Origin: Salinicoccus roseus
GTDB lineage: Bacteria; Bacillota; Bacilli; Staphylococcales; Salinicoccaceae
Reading direction: 5' to 3'
Length of the DNA: 64,000 bases
NCBI RefSeq assembly: GCF_003814515.1
Contig: NZ_RKQJ01000002.1
Span: forward strand, 248,001 to 312,000
Shown: positions 33,196 through 40,716 of the stretch, piece by piece
How positions within the stretch are numbered: position 1 is the first letter of the stretch
Layout: the number at the start of each line of letters is the position of its first letter
Translations under genes and position numbers: made by a program
The notes under the pieces: model-generated
What the model saw: the letters and a program-made list of their open reading frames with translations, nothing else
Database searches by the model: none
What the model was told of the DNA's origin: nothing

Positions 33196-34174
33196 ATCTT
33201 TCCATTATCTCACCTTTAAAATTGTATATCGGATATTTTCTGGGCGCTTCATTTTGAAGACTTCCCATAACATTCCTATAGGCTTCTTCTGCAATTTCAT
33301 CAATCGGTTGGGCAATGGTTGTGATTTCCGGGCGGTACACCCCGGCAAGTGGAAGGTCATCGATTGCCACAAGATGATTGTTCGTCTCGAGATCCAGATC
33401 ATGGTTGTTTGCATATTTCAGAAAGGCCATCAGTGCAAAGTCATTCGCCAGTACTACGCTTGCCGCTTCTCCACTTTTGAACTCCGCTTCCACCTTTTCA
33501 TACAATGATTCGTTGGTGGCGGTGATGACATGATGGGGCACGCCCATCTTCCCTACAATCTCCCTGAATGCCGCAAGCCGTTCAATCCGAGGGGTGAGTG
33601 ACATGTCATCCGAGGCACCTATATAGTAGAAAGTCTCCGCTCCCCTCCCCTTCAAGTAATCGACCGCCAGGGAAATCGCATGATGATTATCCAGCTTGAA
33701 TGCAGGGATATCTATATTTTCCACATACCGGTCGATGAATACGATCGGAAACTGCTGGGCGGCGAGTTTCCGATAGAGGTCGTCATTCCCCCGCGTCGGC
33801 ATGATGATGAGTCCATCCACCTGCTTCTCAAGGAGACCATCAATATACTTCCGCTCCTTCTTTGGATCGTCATCAGCATTGCAAATGATGAGGTTGTAGC
33901 CATCCCGGTCGCAATAATCTTCAATTTTTCTCGTTACGCTGACTGCAAAATGGTGCAGTATATTCGAGACGATGATGCCGATGGTCTTCGTGGAGGCACT
34001 CTTCAAGTTTCTTGCCATATAGTTGGGCCGGTAGCCAAGGGCTTCCACTGCTTCCGCGACACGCTCCTTCGTCTCCTCCCCCATATAATGGTAGCGCCCA
34101 TTCAGATACTGGGAAACGGTGCTCGTGGAGACGCCCGCTTCCTGTGCAACATCTTTAATTGTCACCTTTTTCAT
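33194..34174 (-). CDS. LacI-family repressor, KdgR-like
   Basis: 326 residues. Helix-turn-helix MKKVTIKDVAQEAGVSTSTVSQYLNG (in parts, residues 1-24) with hinge helix GYRPNYMARNLKSAST, then a periplasmic-binding-protein-like effector domain (TIGIIVSNI, GLIIMPTRGND, IVFIDRYVENIDIPA, LVAIDDLPLAG). It is divergent from kdgA-kdgK, so control of 2-keto-3-deoxygluconate breakdown, as by KdgR, is the likely job. The palindrome ACTAAATCGTTTTAGT in the shared promoter region is a good operator candidate. Confidence 0.85.
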   Translation of the reverse strand: MKKVTIKDVAQEAGVSTSTVSQYLNGRYHYMGEETKERVAEAVEALGYRPNYMARNLKSASTKTIGIIVSNILHHFAVSVTRKIEDYCDRDGYNLIICNADDDPKKERKYIDGLLEKQVDGLIIMPTRGNDDLYRKLAAQQFPIVFIDRYVENIDIPAFKLDNHHAISLAVDYLKGRGAETFYYIGASDDMSLTPRIERLAAFREIVGKMGVPHHVITATNESLYEKVEAEFKSGEAASVVLANDFALMAFLKYANNHDLDLETNNHLVAIDDLPLAGVYRPEITTIAQPIDEIAEEAYRNVMGSLQNEAPRKYPIYNFKGEIMER

Positions 34175-34192
34175 GATATAATACCCCTAACT

Positions 34193-34208
34193 ACTAAATC
34201 GTTTTAGT
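34193..34208. promoter_or_regulatory. LacI/KdgR-type operator between lacI-family gene and kdgA
   Basis: ACTAAA-TCGT-TTTAGT is a 6+6 palindrome with a central CG, as LacI-family operators have. It lies 18 bases before the repressor start and 72 bases before kdgA. Confidence 0.6.
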
Positions 34209-34279
34209 AAATTGTTTATTACTATTTAATGTATAGTTAAAGTAATGGACAGTCAAGACATTTGAGGAGGACAATACCA

Positions 34280-34918
34280 ATGAAGAAATTTGATGTTCTG
34301 AACGAAATCCGTGAAAACTACCTGATTGCAGTTGTGCGTGGAAAAGGTTTCGAGGATACGGTGAAGATGGTCGAAAACATCATCGAAGGTGGAATCAAAA
34401 ATATAGAAATCACCTACACGACACCGAAGGCAAGTGAGCTGATCGAGCATTTCGCAACTAACAGTGAAGCATGTGTGGGTGCAGGCACGGTCATGTCGCG
34501 GGAGACTGCGGATGAAGCGATCAGGCGGGGCGCACAGTATATCGTCAGCCCGCACTTCGACAAGGATGTCGCAGCCCTCTGCAACCTGAATCAGATCCCC
34601 TACCTGCCTGGATGTGCGACGGCGACGGAAGTCGCAGAAGCGATGAAAGCCGGCGTGGATGTCATCAAGATCTTCCCTGGCGGTGTGCTCGGTGCGTCAT
34701 TCATCAAGGACATCAAAGGACCGATGCCGCATGCAAACCTTATGCCTTCCGGGGGCGTCAACAAGGAGAACATGGCTGATTGGATGGAGAACGGAGCTTT
34801 CGCCATCGGCATCGGCAGTGCACTCGCCAAAGGTTATGATGGTTCGAACCCGGAAGTCGTCAAAGAAAACACTGAATCATTCGTCGCCACATATCAGAAA
34901 GCATTGAAAGGGGAATAG
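34280..34918 (+). CDS. kdgA: 2-keto-3-deoxy-6-phosphogluconate (KDPG) aldolase
   Basis: 212 residues, class I KDPG aldolase. Glu43 in NIEITYTTP, Lys130 (Schiff base) in DVIKIFPGG, GAGTV and PSGGVNKEN are all present. It yields pyruvate and glyceraldehyde-3-phosphate from KDPG. ATG 34280 follows GAGGAGGACAATACCA; an in-frame TTG at 34262 overlaps that ribosome site and is rejected. It is the first gene of the kdgA-kdgK pair (two bases apart), divergent from a LacI-type repressor. It is clearly different from the aldolase at 20873. Confidence 0.9.
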   Translation: MKKFDVLNEIRENYLIAVVRGKGFEDTVKMVENIIEGGIKNIEITYTTPKASELIEHFATNSEACVGAGTVMSRETADEAIRRGAQYIVSPHFDKDVAALCNLNQIPYLPGCATATEVAEAMKAGVDVIKIFPGGVLGASFIKDIKGPMPHANLMPSGGVNKENMADWMENGAFAIGIGSALAKGYDGSNPEVVKENTESFVATYQKALKGE

Positions 34919-34920
34919 GC

Positions 34921-35928
34921 ATGAAATTCATTACATTCGGGGAAATCATGATGCGTCTGAGCACGGATCCATCGGACACTTTCAGAACGGCCGATCAAAT
35001 GAATGTCAACATCGGCGGCAGTGAAATGAATGTTGCAATGAGCCTCGCCGCCTCAGGTGTGGATACTGCAATGATCACTTCCCTGCCTGACAATGCCTTT
35101 GGCAGGCGTACGCTCTCCCTTTTGAAGAGCAACGATGTGGAGACGCGTCATATCCGGACGGGCGGCCAGCGGATGGGGACATACTTCCTCGAACAGGGGT
35201 TCAACATCCGCTCCTCCTCCGTCATCTATGACCGCAAATACTCAAGCTTCGAGCAGTCGACAGTTGAAGACTATGATTTCAAGACGGCATTCGAAGGATA
35301 TGACTGGTTCCATTTCAGCGGCATCACCCCTGCCCTCAACACAGAACTCCAGAAGGTGCTGCTCCGGGCAGTGGAGACGGCTAAAGAGATGGGACTTAAA
35401 ATCAGTGCCGACCTCAATTTCAGGGGCAACCTCTGGTCCTTTGACGAAGCACGGTCTACGATGCCGCAGTTCATCAAACATTGTGATGTGATCTTCGGAT
35501 ATGAGCCGCTCGAGCTGAAGGAAGACGGCAAAGAGGTCAAGGATGGCCTTGAACGCAACCCGGATGCCGATACCCTGGCTCCGATACTTGAAAAGCTGCA
35601 TACTGCATATGATATAGAATATATTGCATTCACACAGCGCACCGTCGTCCATTCCAACAGGAACATCATCAAGGGGATGCTGTCTTCAAAGGATGGTATC
35701 AGGGAGACGGACGCCTATGAAGTGGAGATACTCGACCGGATCGGTACGGGTGACGCCTTCACTGCAGGTGTCATCCATGGACTGATGAATGGTCTTGGAG
35801 AACAGGACATCCTGCAGAATGCACTCGGAAATATGCTGTACAAGCATACGATCAGCGGGGATTTCGCCACAGAGGATATATCGAAGATGGCGGATGTGCT
35901 CGATGCAACACGAGAAGTGAAGAGGTAG
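34921..35928 (+). CDS. kdgK: 2-keto-3-deoxygluconate kinase, PfkB family
   Basis: 335 residues. GEIMMRLSTDPS at the N terminus, substrate motif GGSEMNVAMSLAASG, DLNFRGNLW, and catalytic DRIGTGDAFTAGVIHG near the C terminus. It phosphorylates KDG for the aldolase encoded just before it; AAAGGGGAATAGGC before the ATG lies in the end of kdgA. Compared with the PfkB kinase at 21511 the sequence is only distantly related. Its original substrate supply, the UxuA/UxuB branch, is broken in this window (see remnants at 35991 and 37561). Confidence 0.85.
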   Translation: MKFITFGEIMMRLSTDPSDTFRTADQMNVNIGGSEMNVAMSLAASGVDTAMITSLPDNAFGRRTLSLLKSNDVETRHIRTGGQRMGTYFLEQGFNIRSSSVIYDRKYSSFEQSTVEDYDFKTAFEGYDWFHFSGITPALNTELQKVLLRAVETAKEMGLKISADLNFRGNLWSFDEARSTMPQFIKHCDVIFGYEPLELKEDGKEVKDGLERNPDADTLAPILEKLHTAYDIEYIAFTQRTVVHSNRNIIKGMLSSKDGIRETDAYEVEILDRIGTGDAFTAGVIHGLMNGLGEQDILQNALGNMLYKHTISGDFATEDISKMADVLDATREVKR

Positions 35929-35935
35929 AAATGAA

Positions 35936-35968
35936 AACAGGCTGTCCCCACTTTGGGGACAGCCTGTT
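35936..35968. terminator. Terminator after kdgK
   Basis: A 15-bp perfect stem AACAGGCTGTCCCCA and complement with a 3-nt loop, eight bases after the kdgK stop. Confidence 0.85.
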
Positions 35969-35990
35969 CTATTGTTCATATGATCCTGTC

Positions 35991-36262
35991 TTAGACACCT
36001 GAGTATGCAGAGAAACCGCCGTCGACCGGAATGACGATGCCGGTAACGAATCCGGAGGCCTTATGGTCAGCCAGATAGAGCAGTGTGCCCCCTTTATTTC
36101 GGAAGCCACCGTTTCACAGGGCTCCAGTGTACGGCCGAGAACAGCAACTTTGGCACCAGCATCCGCAAGTGCACGGCAAAAGTATGAACCAAGGCCACCG
36201 CCACCGCCTGTGACGACTGCAACCTGGTCTTTAAGATTTGTATTGAAAGGGGTAGTCATCAT
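35991..36262 (-). pseudogene. uxuB: uxuB (D-mannonate oxidoreductase, SDR) with a large internal deletion
   Basis: The first ~55 codons (from ATG 36262 with AGGAGGAAGA) encode an SDR start, DQVAVVTGGGGGLGSYFC with the TGxxxGxG cofactor loop, ending ..ETVASEIK. At about 36087-36096 the frame shifts into the last ~34 codons of the same kind of protein: TLLYLADHKASGFVTG, then IPVDGGFSAYSGV and TAA (35991-35993). That ending is typical of UxuB/YjmF fructuronate (mannonate) reductases of about 275-285 residues. Roughly 570 bases, including the catalytic Tyr-xxx-Lys, are missing. It is not functional. Confidence 0.75.
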
Positions 36263-36354
36263 TCTTCCTCCTATTTTATGGTAAATGAAATTGCTCATTG
36301 TATAACTATTTGGTAATATTAGTTTATCTAACAAACCAAAACGAGGTGTACCTT

Positions 36355-37524
36355 ATGGTTACTGGTGATTCGAACTATATTAAAACGATGAACCGCAGAC
36401 TTGTACTTGAAGATATCATCCGCAGCCGCTCCATTTCAAGGGTGGACATATCAAAACGCACCGGACTGAACAAGGCGACGGTCTCTTCACAGGTGAATGA
36501 ACTGATCGACCAGTCGCTGGTCATTGAAAAGCCGGTTGAAAACTATGCACAGCCCGGCCGTCGGCCGATCATCCTGGAACTTGATCCGATGAGCACATAT
36601 TCCATCGGCATCGACATCGACCGTTCCCATATACGCATCATGCTCATCAATCTCAAAGGCATGACCGTCTACAACAACATCCATGATTTCGACATCCGTC
36701 ATACGGACACACTTGCCGAACTGCTGCCTACTCTACTCGAGCCCGTCATCAGCCAGTACAATGAAGTCTATCGGCCGAACCAGCTCGTCGGCATCGGCAT
36801 CAGTCTCCATGGCATCGTCAATGCCGAACTGGAACTGCTCTACTCTCCGCCGCAGCAGCTTGATTTGAAGCCGCTTCTGTCCGAGCTTGAGGAACGATTC
36901 GAAGTGCCTGTCCATATCGACAACAACGCCAATATGTCCGTCCGTGCCGAACAGTCGTTCACTGCATACGAGACGAACCTCTACAGTATGACGCTGTCCA
37001 GCGGTATCGGGCTCGGCATCCTGCTGAACAATGAAGTGTTCCATGGCTTTTCCGGTTATGCCGGGGAGGTTGGACATATGATTATCAAGCAGGACGGCAT
37101 CGAGTGCCGATGTGGAAACAGAGGATGCTTCGAGCGCTATGCTTCAGACGAGGTCCTCACCCGCTCGCTTGCCGACGCAGGCATCTCCCTCATTGAATTT
37201 CCGACATATGAATCCCTGAAGGCGGACGAGAAGGCGAAGGCCATATTCGAAGACTACATCTCCTTCATCACCGTCGGACTGAACAACATCATCAATGTCT
37301 TCAATCCTAAAAAGCTGGTCATCAACAGCACCATATTTTCGAAATATCCGGAACTGCTTGATGAACTCAAGCCCGGCCTTACATCATCGTTCATCGATTA
37401 TGGGGACATCCTCATCTCGCCGCTCGGTACACAGTCCAGCGCCCTCGGCGCAGCACTTGTCCCCCTTGCGAAATTCCTCGATATCAACCATTTCGATCTG
37501 AACGCCTATCATATTGCCCATTAA
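36355..37524 (+). CDS. ROK-family transcriptional regulator (XylR/NagC type)
   Basis: 389 residues. N-terminal winged helix (about 1-75: MNRRLVLEDIIRSRSIS, RVDISKRTGLNKATVSSQVNEL) joined to a ROK sugar-kinase-like domain with GIGISLHGIVN, HIDNNANMSVRAEQ, SSGIGLGILLN, the GEVGHM motif and the zinc-binding CRCGNRGCFERYAS. Such proteins repress sugar-catabolic genes. It sits between the uxuB and uxuA remnants, so it probably controlled hexuronate/mannonate use. Its own targets may now be absent. ATG 36355 with GAGGTG is preferred over 36298. Upstream, TTAGTTTATCTAACAAACC (36319-36337) looks like a ROK-type half-palindromic operator. Confidence 0.8.
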   Translation: MVTGDSNYIKTMNRRLVLEDIIRSRSISRVDISKRTGLNKATVSSQVNELIDQSLVIEKPVENYAQPGRRPIILELDPMSTYSIGIDIDRSHIRIMLINLKGMTVYNNIHDFDIRHTDTLAELLPTLLEPVISQYNEVYRPNQLVGIGISLHGIVNAELELLYSPPQQLDLKPLLSELEERFEVPVHIDNNANMSVRAEQSFTAYETNLYSMTLSSGIGLGILLNNEVFHGFSGYAGEVGHMIIKQDGIECRCGNRGCFERYASDEVLTRSLADAGISLIEFPTYESLKADEKAKAIFEDYISFITVGLNNIINVFNPKKLVINSTIFSKYPELLDELKPGLTSSFIDYGDILISPLGTQSSALGAALVPLAKFLDINHFDLNAYHIAH

Positions 37525-37528
37525 TACG

Positions 37529-37559
37529 AGAAAAGGATAAGTCAAACTTATCCTTTTCT
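37529..37559. terminator. Terminator between the ROK gene and the uxuA remnant
   Basis: AGAAAAGGATAAGT / ACTTATCCTTTTCT stem (14 bp, 3-nt loop) followed by TTTT. Confidence 0.85.
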
Positions 37560-37560
37560 T

Positions 37561-37968
37561 TTATTTTCTATTTACTGTATCGATGATGCCGTTCAGGTAG
37601 GCAGCACCGAGTGCACGGTCGTAGAGGCCATAGCCCGGTCTGCCCGTCTCGCCCCAGATCATGCGGCCGTGGTCCGGACGGATCGGCACGTCGACACCGC
37701 TTTCGATGAGCTTTTCGACGATGCCCACCATATCGAGCGAGCCGTCATGCACGGAGTGGGACGTCTCCTGGAAGGAGCGTTCCCCAGTCCATTTGACGTT
37801 CCGCGCATGGACGAAGTGGATGTGTTCTTTGGCGAGTTCGATGATCTCGAACAGGTCGTTGTCCGACGTGGAGCCGTAGGACCCTGTGCAGAACGTGATC
37901 TCATTGTGCCTGCTCGGCACGGCATCGAACAGCTTCCGAAGACCCGGCTTTGCCTGTCTGTTATAATG
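37561..37968 (-). pseudogene. uxuA: C-terminal third of mannonate dehydratase uxuA
   Basis: About 135 codons read GLRKLFDAVPSRHNEI, TFCTGSYGSTSDNDL, HIHFVHARNVKWTGERS, SFQETSHSVHDGSLDM and RPDHGRMIW to the TAA at 37561. These are the C-terminal metal-site motifs of UxuA (normally about 350-360 residues, Mn/Fe-dependent dehydration of D-mannonate to KDG). The N-terminal two thirds and the start codon are absent; upstream of about 37968 the sequence becomes the promoter of the divergent thioesterase. This is a truncation remnant. Confidence 0.8.
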
Positions 37969-37977
37969 TTTCTACAG
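37950..37977 (+). promoter_or_regulatory. Probable promoter of the thioesterase gene
   Basis: TTGCCT (37950-37955), 16 bases, TATAAT (37972-37977), 26 bases before ATG 38003. It overlaps the broken end of the uxuA remnant. Confidence 0.5.
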
Positions 37978-38002
37978 ATAAAAGAGAGAAAGGAAGTATG
38001 CA

Positions 38003-38440
38003 ATGGAACAAGGTTACGTTTCCGAAAGAGAAATACAGATCATGTATGCAGATACGGATATGATGGGTGTCATCTACCACGGCAATTACCTGAAATGGTT
38101 TGAAGTGGGACGCATGCAGCTTATCGAGGACATCGGCTACGACTATGTCGCGATGGAGCGCGAAGGATACTACGCTCCCGTCTATAATGTCGATGTCACC
38201 TACAGGAAAGCATTGAAATACGGAGATCGTGCTTCGGTACGTACATGGATCGAAGAGAATACCGGAATACGGACGACATATGGCTACCAGGTCGTCAACG
38301 CTGCTGGAGAAGTATGTACAGAAGGGACAACCACCCATATCGTCGTCAAAAAAGTGGACGGCGAATTCAAACCGGTTCCCTTCAAGAAAATCTTCCCGGA
38401 ATGGTTCAGGAAATACGAAGAGATCAAAGTGGAGAAATGA
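38003..38440 (+). CDS. Acyl-CoA thioesterase, 4HBT/YbgC family
   Basis: 145 residues, single hotdog domain. The active-site motif YADTDMMGVIYHGNYLKWFE (15-34) holds the catalytic Asp and the YbgC-type GVIYHxNY. The remaining strands (APVYNVDVTYRKALKYGD, TTTHIVVKK) fit the family. It hydrolyses acyl-CoA thioesters in the cytoplasm; chain preference is unknown. GAAAGGAAG precedes the ATG. It is transcribed alone and ends at a terminator shared with the convergent aldo/keto reductase. Confidence 0.85.
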   Translation: MEQGYVSEREIQIMYADTDMMGVIYHGNYLKWFEVGRMQLIEDIGYDYVAMEREGYYAPVYNVDVTYRKALKYGDRASVRTWIEENTGIRTTYGYQVVNAAGEVCTEGTTTHIVVKKVDGEFKPVPFKKIFPEWFRKYEEIKVEK

Positions 38441-38481
38441 ATAGAACGTCCCCGGATGCACTACATCTGGGGACGTTCTAT
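38441..38481. terminator. Terminator between thioesterase and aldo/keto reductase
   Basis: ATAGAACGTCCCC arm pairs with GGGGACGTTCTAT, extended by GATG/CATC, followed by TTTTG. Confidence 0.85.
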
Positions 38482-38507
38482 TTTGTTATATGGGATGATG
38501 ACCTGTA

Positions 38508-39356
38508 CTATACATATTCCTCATATTCATTCGGATGCTGGTCCTCCACCCTGCCCGGCTCTCCTTTGTCCAGGGCATCTATCGCTTCCAGGTCTTCCTC
38601 CGTCAATTCGAATCCGTACACATCGAGGTTCTCCCACTGGTGGGCTTTGGAATCGGATTTCGGTATGACCAGGACCCCGTTCTGAACATTCCATCGTATG
38701 ATGACCTGCGCCGGGGACTTGGCATATTTATTGGCGATTTCCTTTATCACCGGGTTTTCCAGAACATCATTGATCTTTCGGCCGAATGGGCTCCACGCCT
38801 CGGTCAATATACCGTGCTTCCTGTTCGTCTCCACCAGTTCCTTATTGTTGAAATATGGGTGGCGTTCAATCTGGTTCGTCGCCGGTGTGACACCGGTCTC
38901 TTCAATAAGACGCTCGAGGTGTTCAGCGAGGAAGTTCGATACCCCGATGGTCTTGATCAGTCCGAACTTCTGGGCGTCGATCAGTGCCTGCCATGCCTCG
39001 ACATATTTTTCCTGTTTCGGCAAAGGCCAATGGATGAGGTATTTATCGAAGTAGTCGATGCCTATGCGGTACAGCGACTCCTGGATCATCGTTATTGCCT
39101 TATCATAGTCATGCGCCGAGCCCGGAAGCTTGGAGCTGATGATCAGTTGTTCGCGCGGCACATCTGCACGCCGGATGGCTTCCCCAACTACCCCTTCATT
39201 ATTGTAGTTCGTGGATGTGTCGATGAGACGGTAGCCGTTCTCTTCAATGGCCGTCACAATACTGTTCACACCTTTGGCACCCCGTATATTCACCGTGCCC
39301 AGTCCAATTTCCGGCAATGTGCTGCCATCATTCAAGTCGTATTTTCTATTCAACAT
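38508..39356 (-). CDS. Aldo/keto reductase
   Basis: 282 residues, AKR superfamily TIM barrel. The catalytic tetrad is visible: Asp and Tyr in LIDTSTNYNNEGVVG (about 45-59), Lys in IISSKLPG and His in YLIHWPLPK. NADPH-binding residues occur in VLVIPKSDSKAHQWEN near the C terminus. It reduces aldehydes or ketones; substrate unknown. GAAAGGAAGG precedes the ATG. It starts directly after the stop of the catalase-like gene, so both are likely on one transcript, perhaps a stress or detoxification pair. Confidence 0.9.
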   Translation of the reverse strand: MLNRKYDLNDGSTLPEIGLGTVNIRGAKGVNSIVTAIEENGYRLIDTSTNYNNEGVVGEAIRRADVPREQLIISSKLPGSAHDYDKAITMIQESLYRIGIDYFDKYLIHWPLPKQEKYVEAWQALIDAQKFGLIKTIGVSNFLAEHLERLIEETGVTPATNQIERHPYFNNKELVETNRKHGILTEAWSPFGRKINDVLENPVIKEIANKYAKSPAQVIIRWNVQNGVLVIPKSDSKAHQWENLDVYGFELTEEDLEAIDALDKGEPGRVEDQHPNEYEEYV

Positions 39357-40517
39357 CTATATCCTTCCTTTCTGTACCCTCTGCACTTCTCTTCTCCCGA
39401 GAACTTTGACGACAATCGAGTCAAGCAGCTCAGGCACTTCATACTTCAATGCCATTTCCCCTATGAAAGTATGGATTTCATCGATATCGGAAGTACCCTG
39501 CAGCTCCTGGTAGCGTGTCCGCTCACCATCATCAGCTTCATCCTTGAAGTGTCCCCACACAGTCTCCATATAATTTCGGATGCTTCCTGGCTCGTATTCC
39601 ATATCATATGCCTGATCAAGCAGCCTTCTGAACTCACTGACTGACATACGGATGCCCGATTCGAACAGGCTCCGCACCTGATCATGGAGTTCCGGACTTT
39701 TCATCAGTACGAAAAGTTCTTCTTCTCTCCAGAGTTCCTCGAGCATCCTGAATTTCTCCTGATCAAGTTCCGCTTCCTCCATGCGCCCGAGAAAAGAACG
39801 CCTGTATAGGAAATGGCGGAGCAGAGGAATCTCTCCGTTCGGATCGCGGCCGAATGGCGCGTTCATCGTATCCATGAACTTTATTTCCTGACCGGCCGGT
39901 TCCTGGTCCACTGAAATGTGCCCGAGATGCATTTCACCTTCCGGCTGGTATTCCGTCACATGTGCATCCTTCTCGGCATAAAGTTCTATATTGCTCGTCT
40001 GGGGATCATAGTCCAGTCGGAATTTGAATGGATCCTCCCCATAGCTTTGCGCCGTATAATATTTATAGTCCATATCCGTCCGTTTTGGCAGCCACTTCAG
40101 TATCGTATCCAGATCGCGGTAGAGTCGCCCTGGGCGGAATATGCTGAAGAATCGACCTGCCGACTTATCATTCAAATATACTCCGATGTTCAACATCACA
40201 CTGGTCACTTCCGCTGCCGTGCCCAATGGAAAGTAGGGGAAATTGACTCCGATGATATCAATCGGCCTCAATCGATGATGAAACCTGACTGAACACCCTT
40301 TGATGTTTACCAGCTCGTCCGGCATCTTTTCCGAAGTCGCTGCATTCGACAGCCGGACAGTTGCTTTCGTGACACCCCCGAAGATTTCCCTGCCTTCCTC
40401 ATTAAGATACACAGCTGCTTCGTGATGGTCACCGTTTCCATGGGCCCTTCTTGCCCCTGGGTCATGGACATTAAACCTTTCAATCAGATCGATGATGACA
40501 TCTGCCGATGTTTTCAT
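39357..40517 (-). CDS. Catalase-superfamily protein (heme catalase-like, divergent)
   Basis: 386 residues. The N-terminal part resembles heme catalases: GARRAHGNGDHHEAA (distal His about 26), GVTKATVRLSNAAT corresponding to the VRFST strand, NIKGCSVRFHHR, and GVNFPYFPLG (Asn92, equivalent to the distal-pocket Asn). A typical proximal tyrosine motif (RxFxY) is not evident, and the C-terminal half has no feature I recognise. It may be a small catalase/peroxidase relative such as SrpA. ATG 40517 with GGGAGGG six bases upstream is chosen; the frame is open 45 codons further but lacks a ribosome site. Confidence 0.6.
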   Translation of the reverse strand: MKTSADVIIDLIERFNVHDPGARRAHGNGDHHEAAVYLNEEGREIFGGVTKATVRLSNAATSEKMPDELVNIKGCSVRFHHRLRPIDIIGVNFPYFPLGTAAEVTSVMLNIGVYLNDKSAGRFFSIFRPGRLYRDLDTILKWLPKRTDMDYKYYTAQSYGEDPFKFRLDYDPQTSNIELYAEKDAHVTEYQPEGEMHLGHISVDQEPAGQEIKFMDTMNAPFGRDPNGEIPLLRHFLYRRSFLGRMEEAELDQEKFRMLEELWREEELFVLMKSPELHDQVRSLFESGIRMSVSEFRRLLDQAYDMEYEPGSIRNYMETVWGHFKDEADDGERTRYQELQGTSDIDEIHTFIGEMALKYEVPELLDSIVVKVLGRREVQRVQKGRI

Positions 40518-40716
40518 GAAAGTCCCTCCCTTTGCCTTCTCTCTCTTTAAATTCACCTTTTGTACATTTTCTAAACCAAAGAGGCTCCTCTGCTGCTTCT
40601 CCTGTTCACCTTTAACCCTCTCCATCACAATACTATCCATAAAATATACCAAATATTTTTATAATCATTTCATCATCATGCTACATCTGTTATATAATCA
40701 TGCTTGGGTGATAAAT

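Noticed and set aside
40518-40652. N-terminal extension of the catalase-like protein by 45 residues
   Set aside because: The frame is open but has no ribosome site, and it would overlap the promoter region of nhaC. GGGAGGG before 40517 sets the start.
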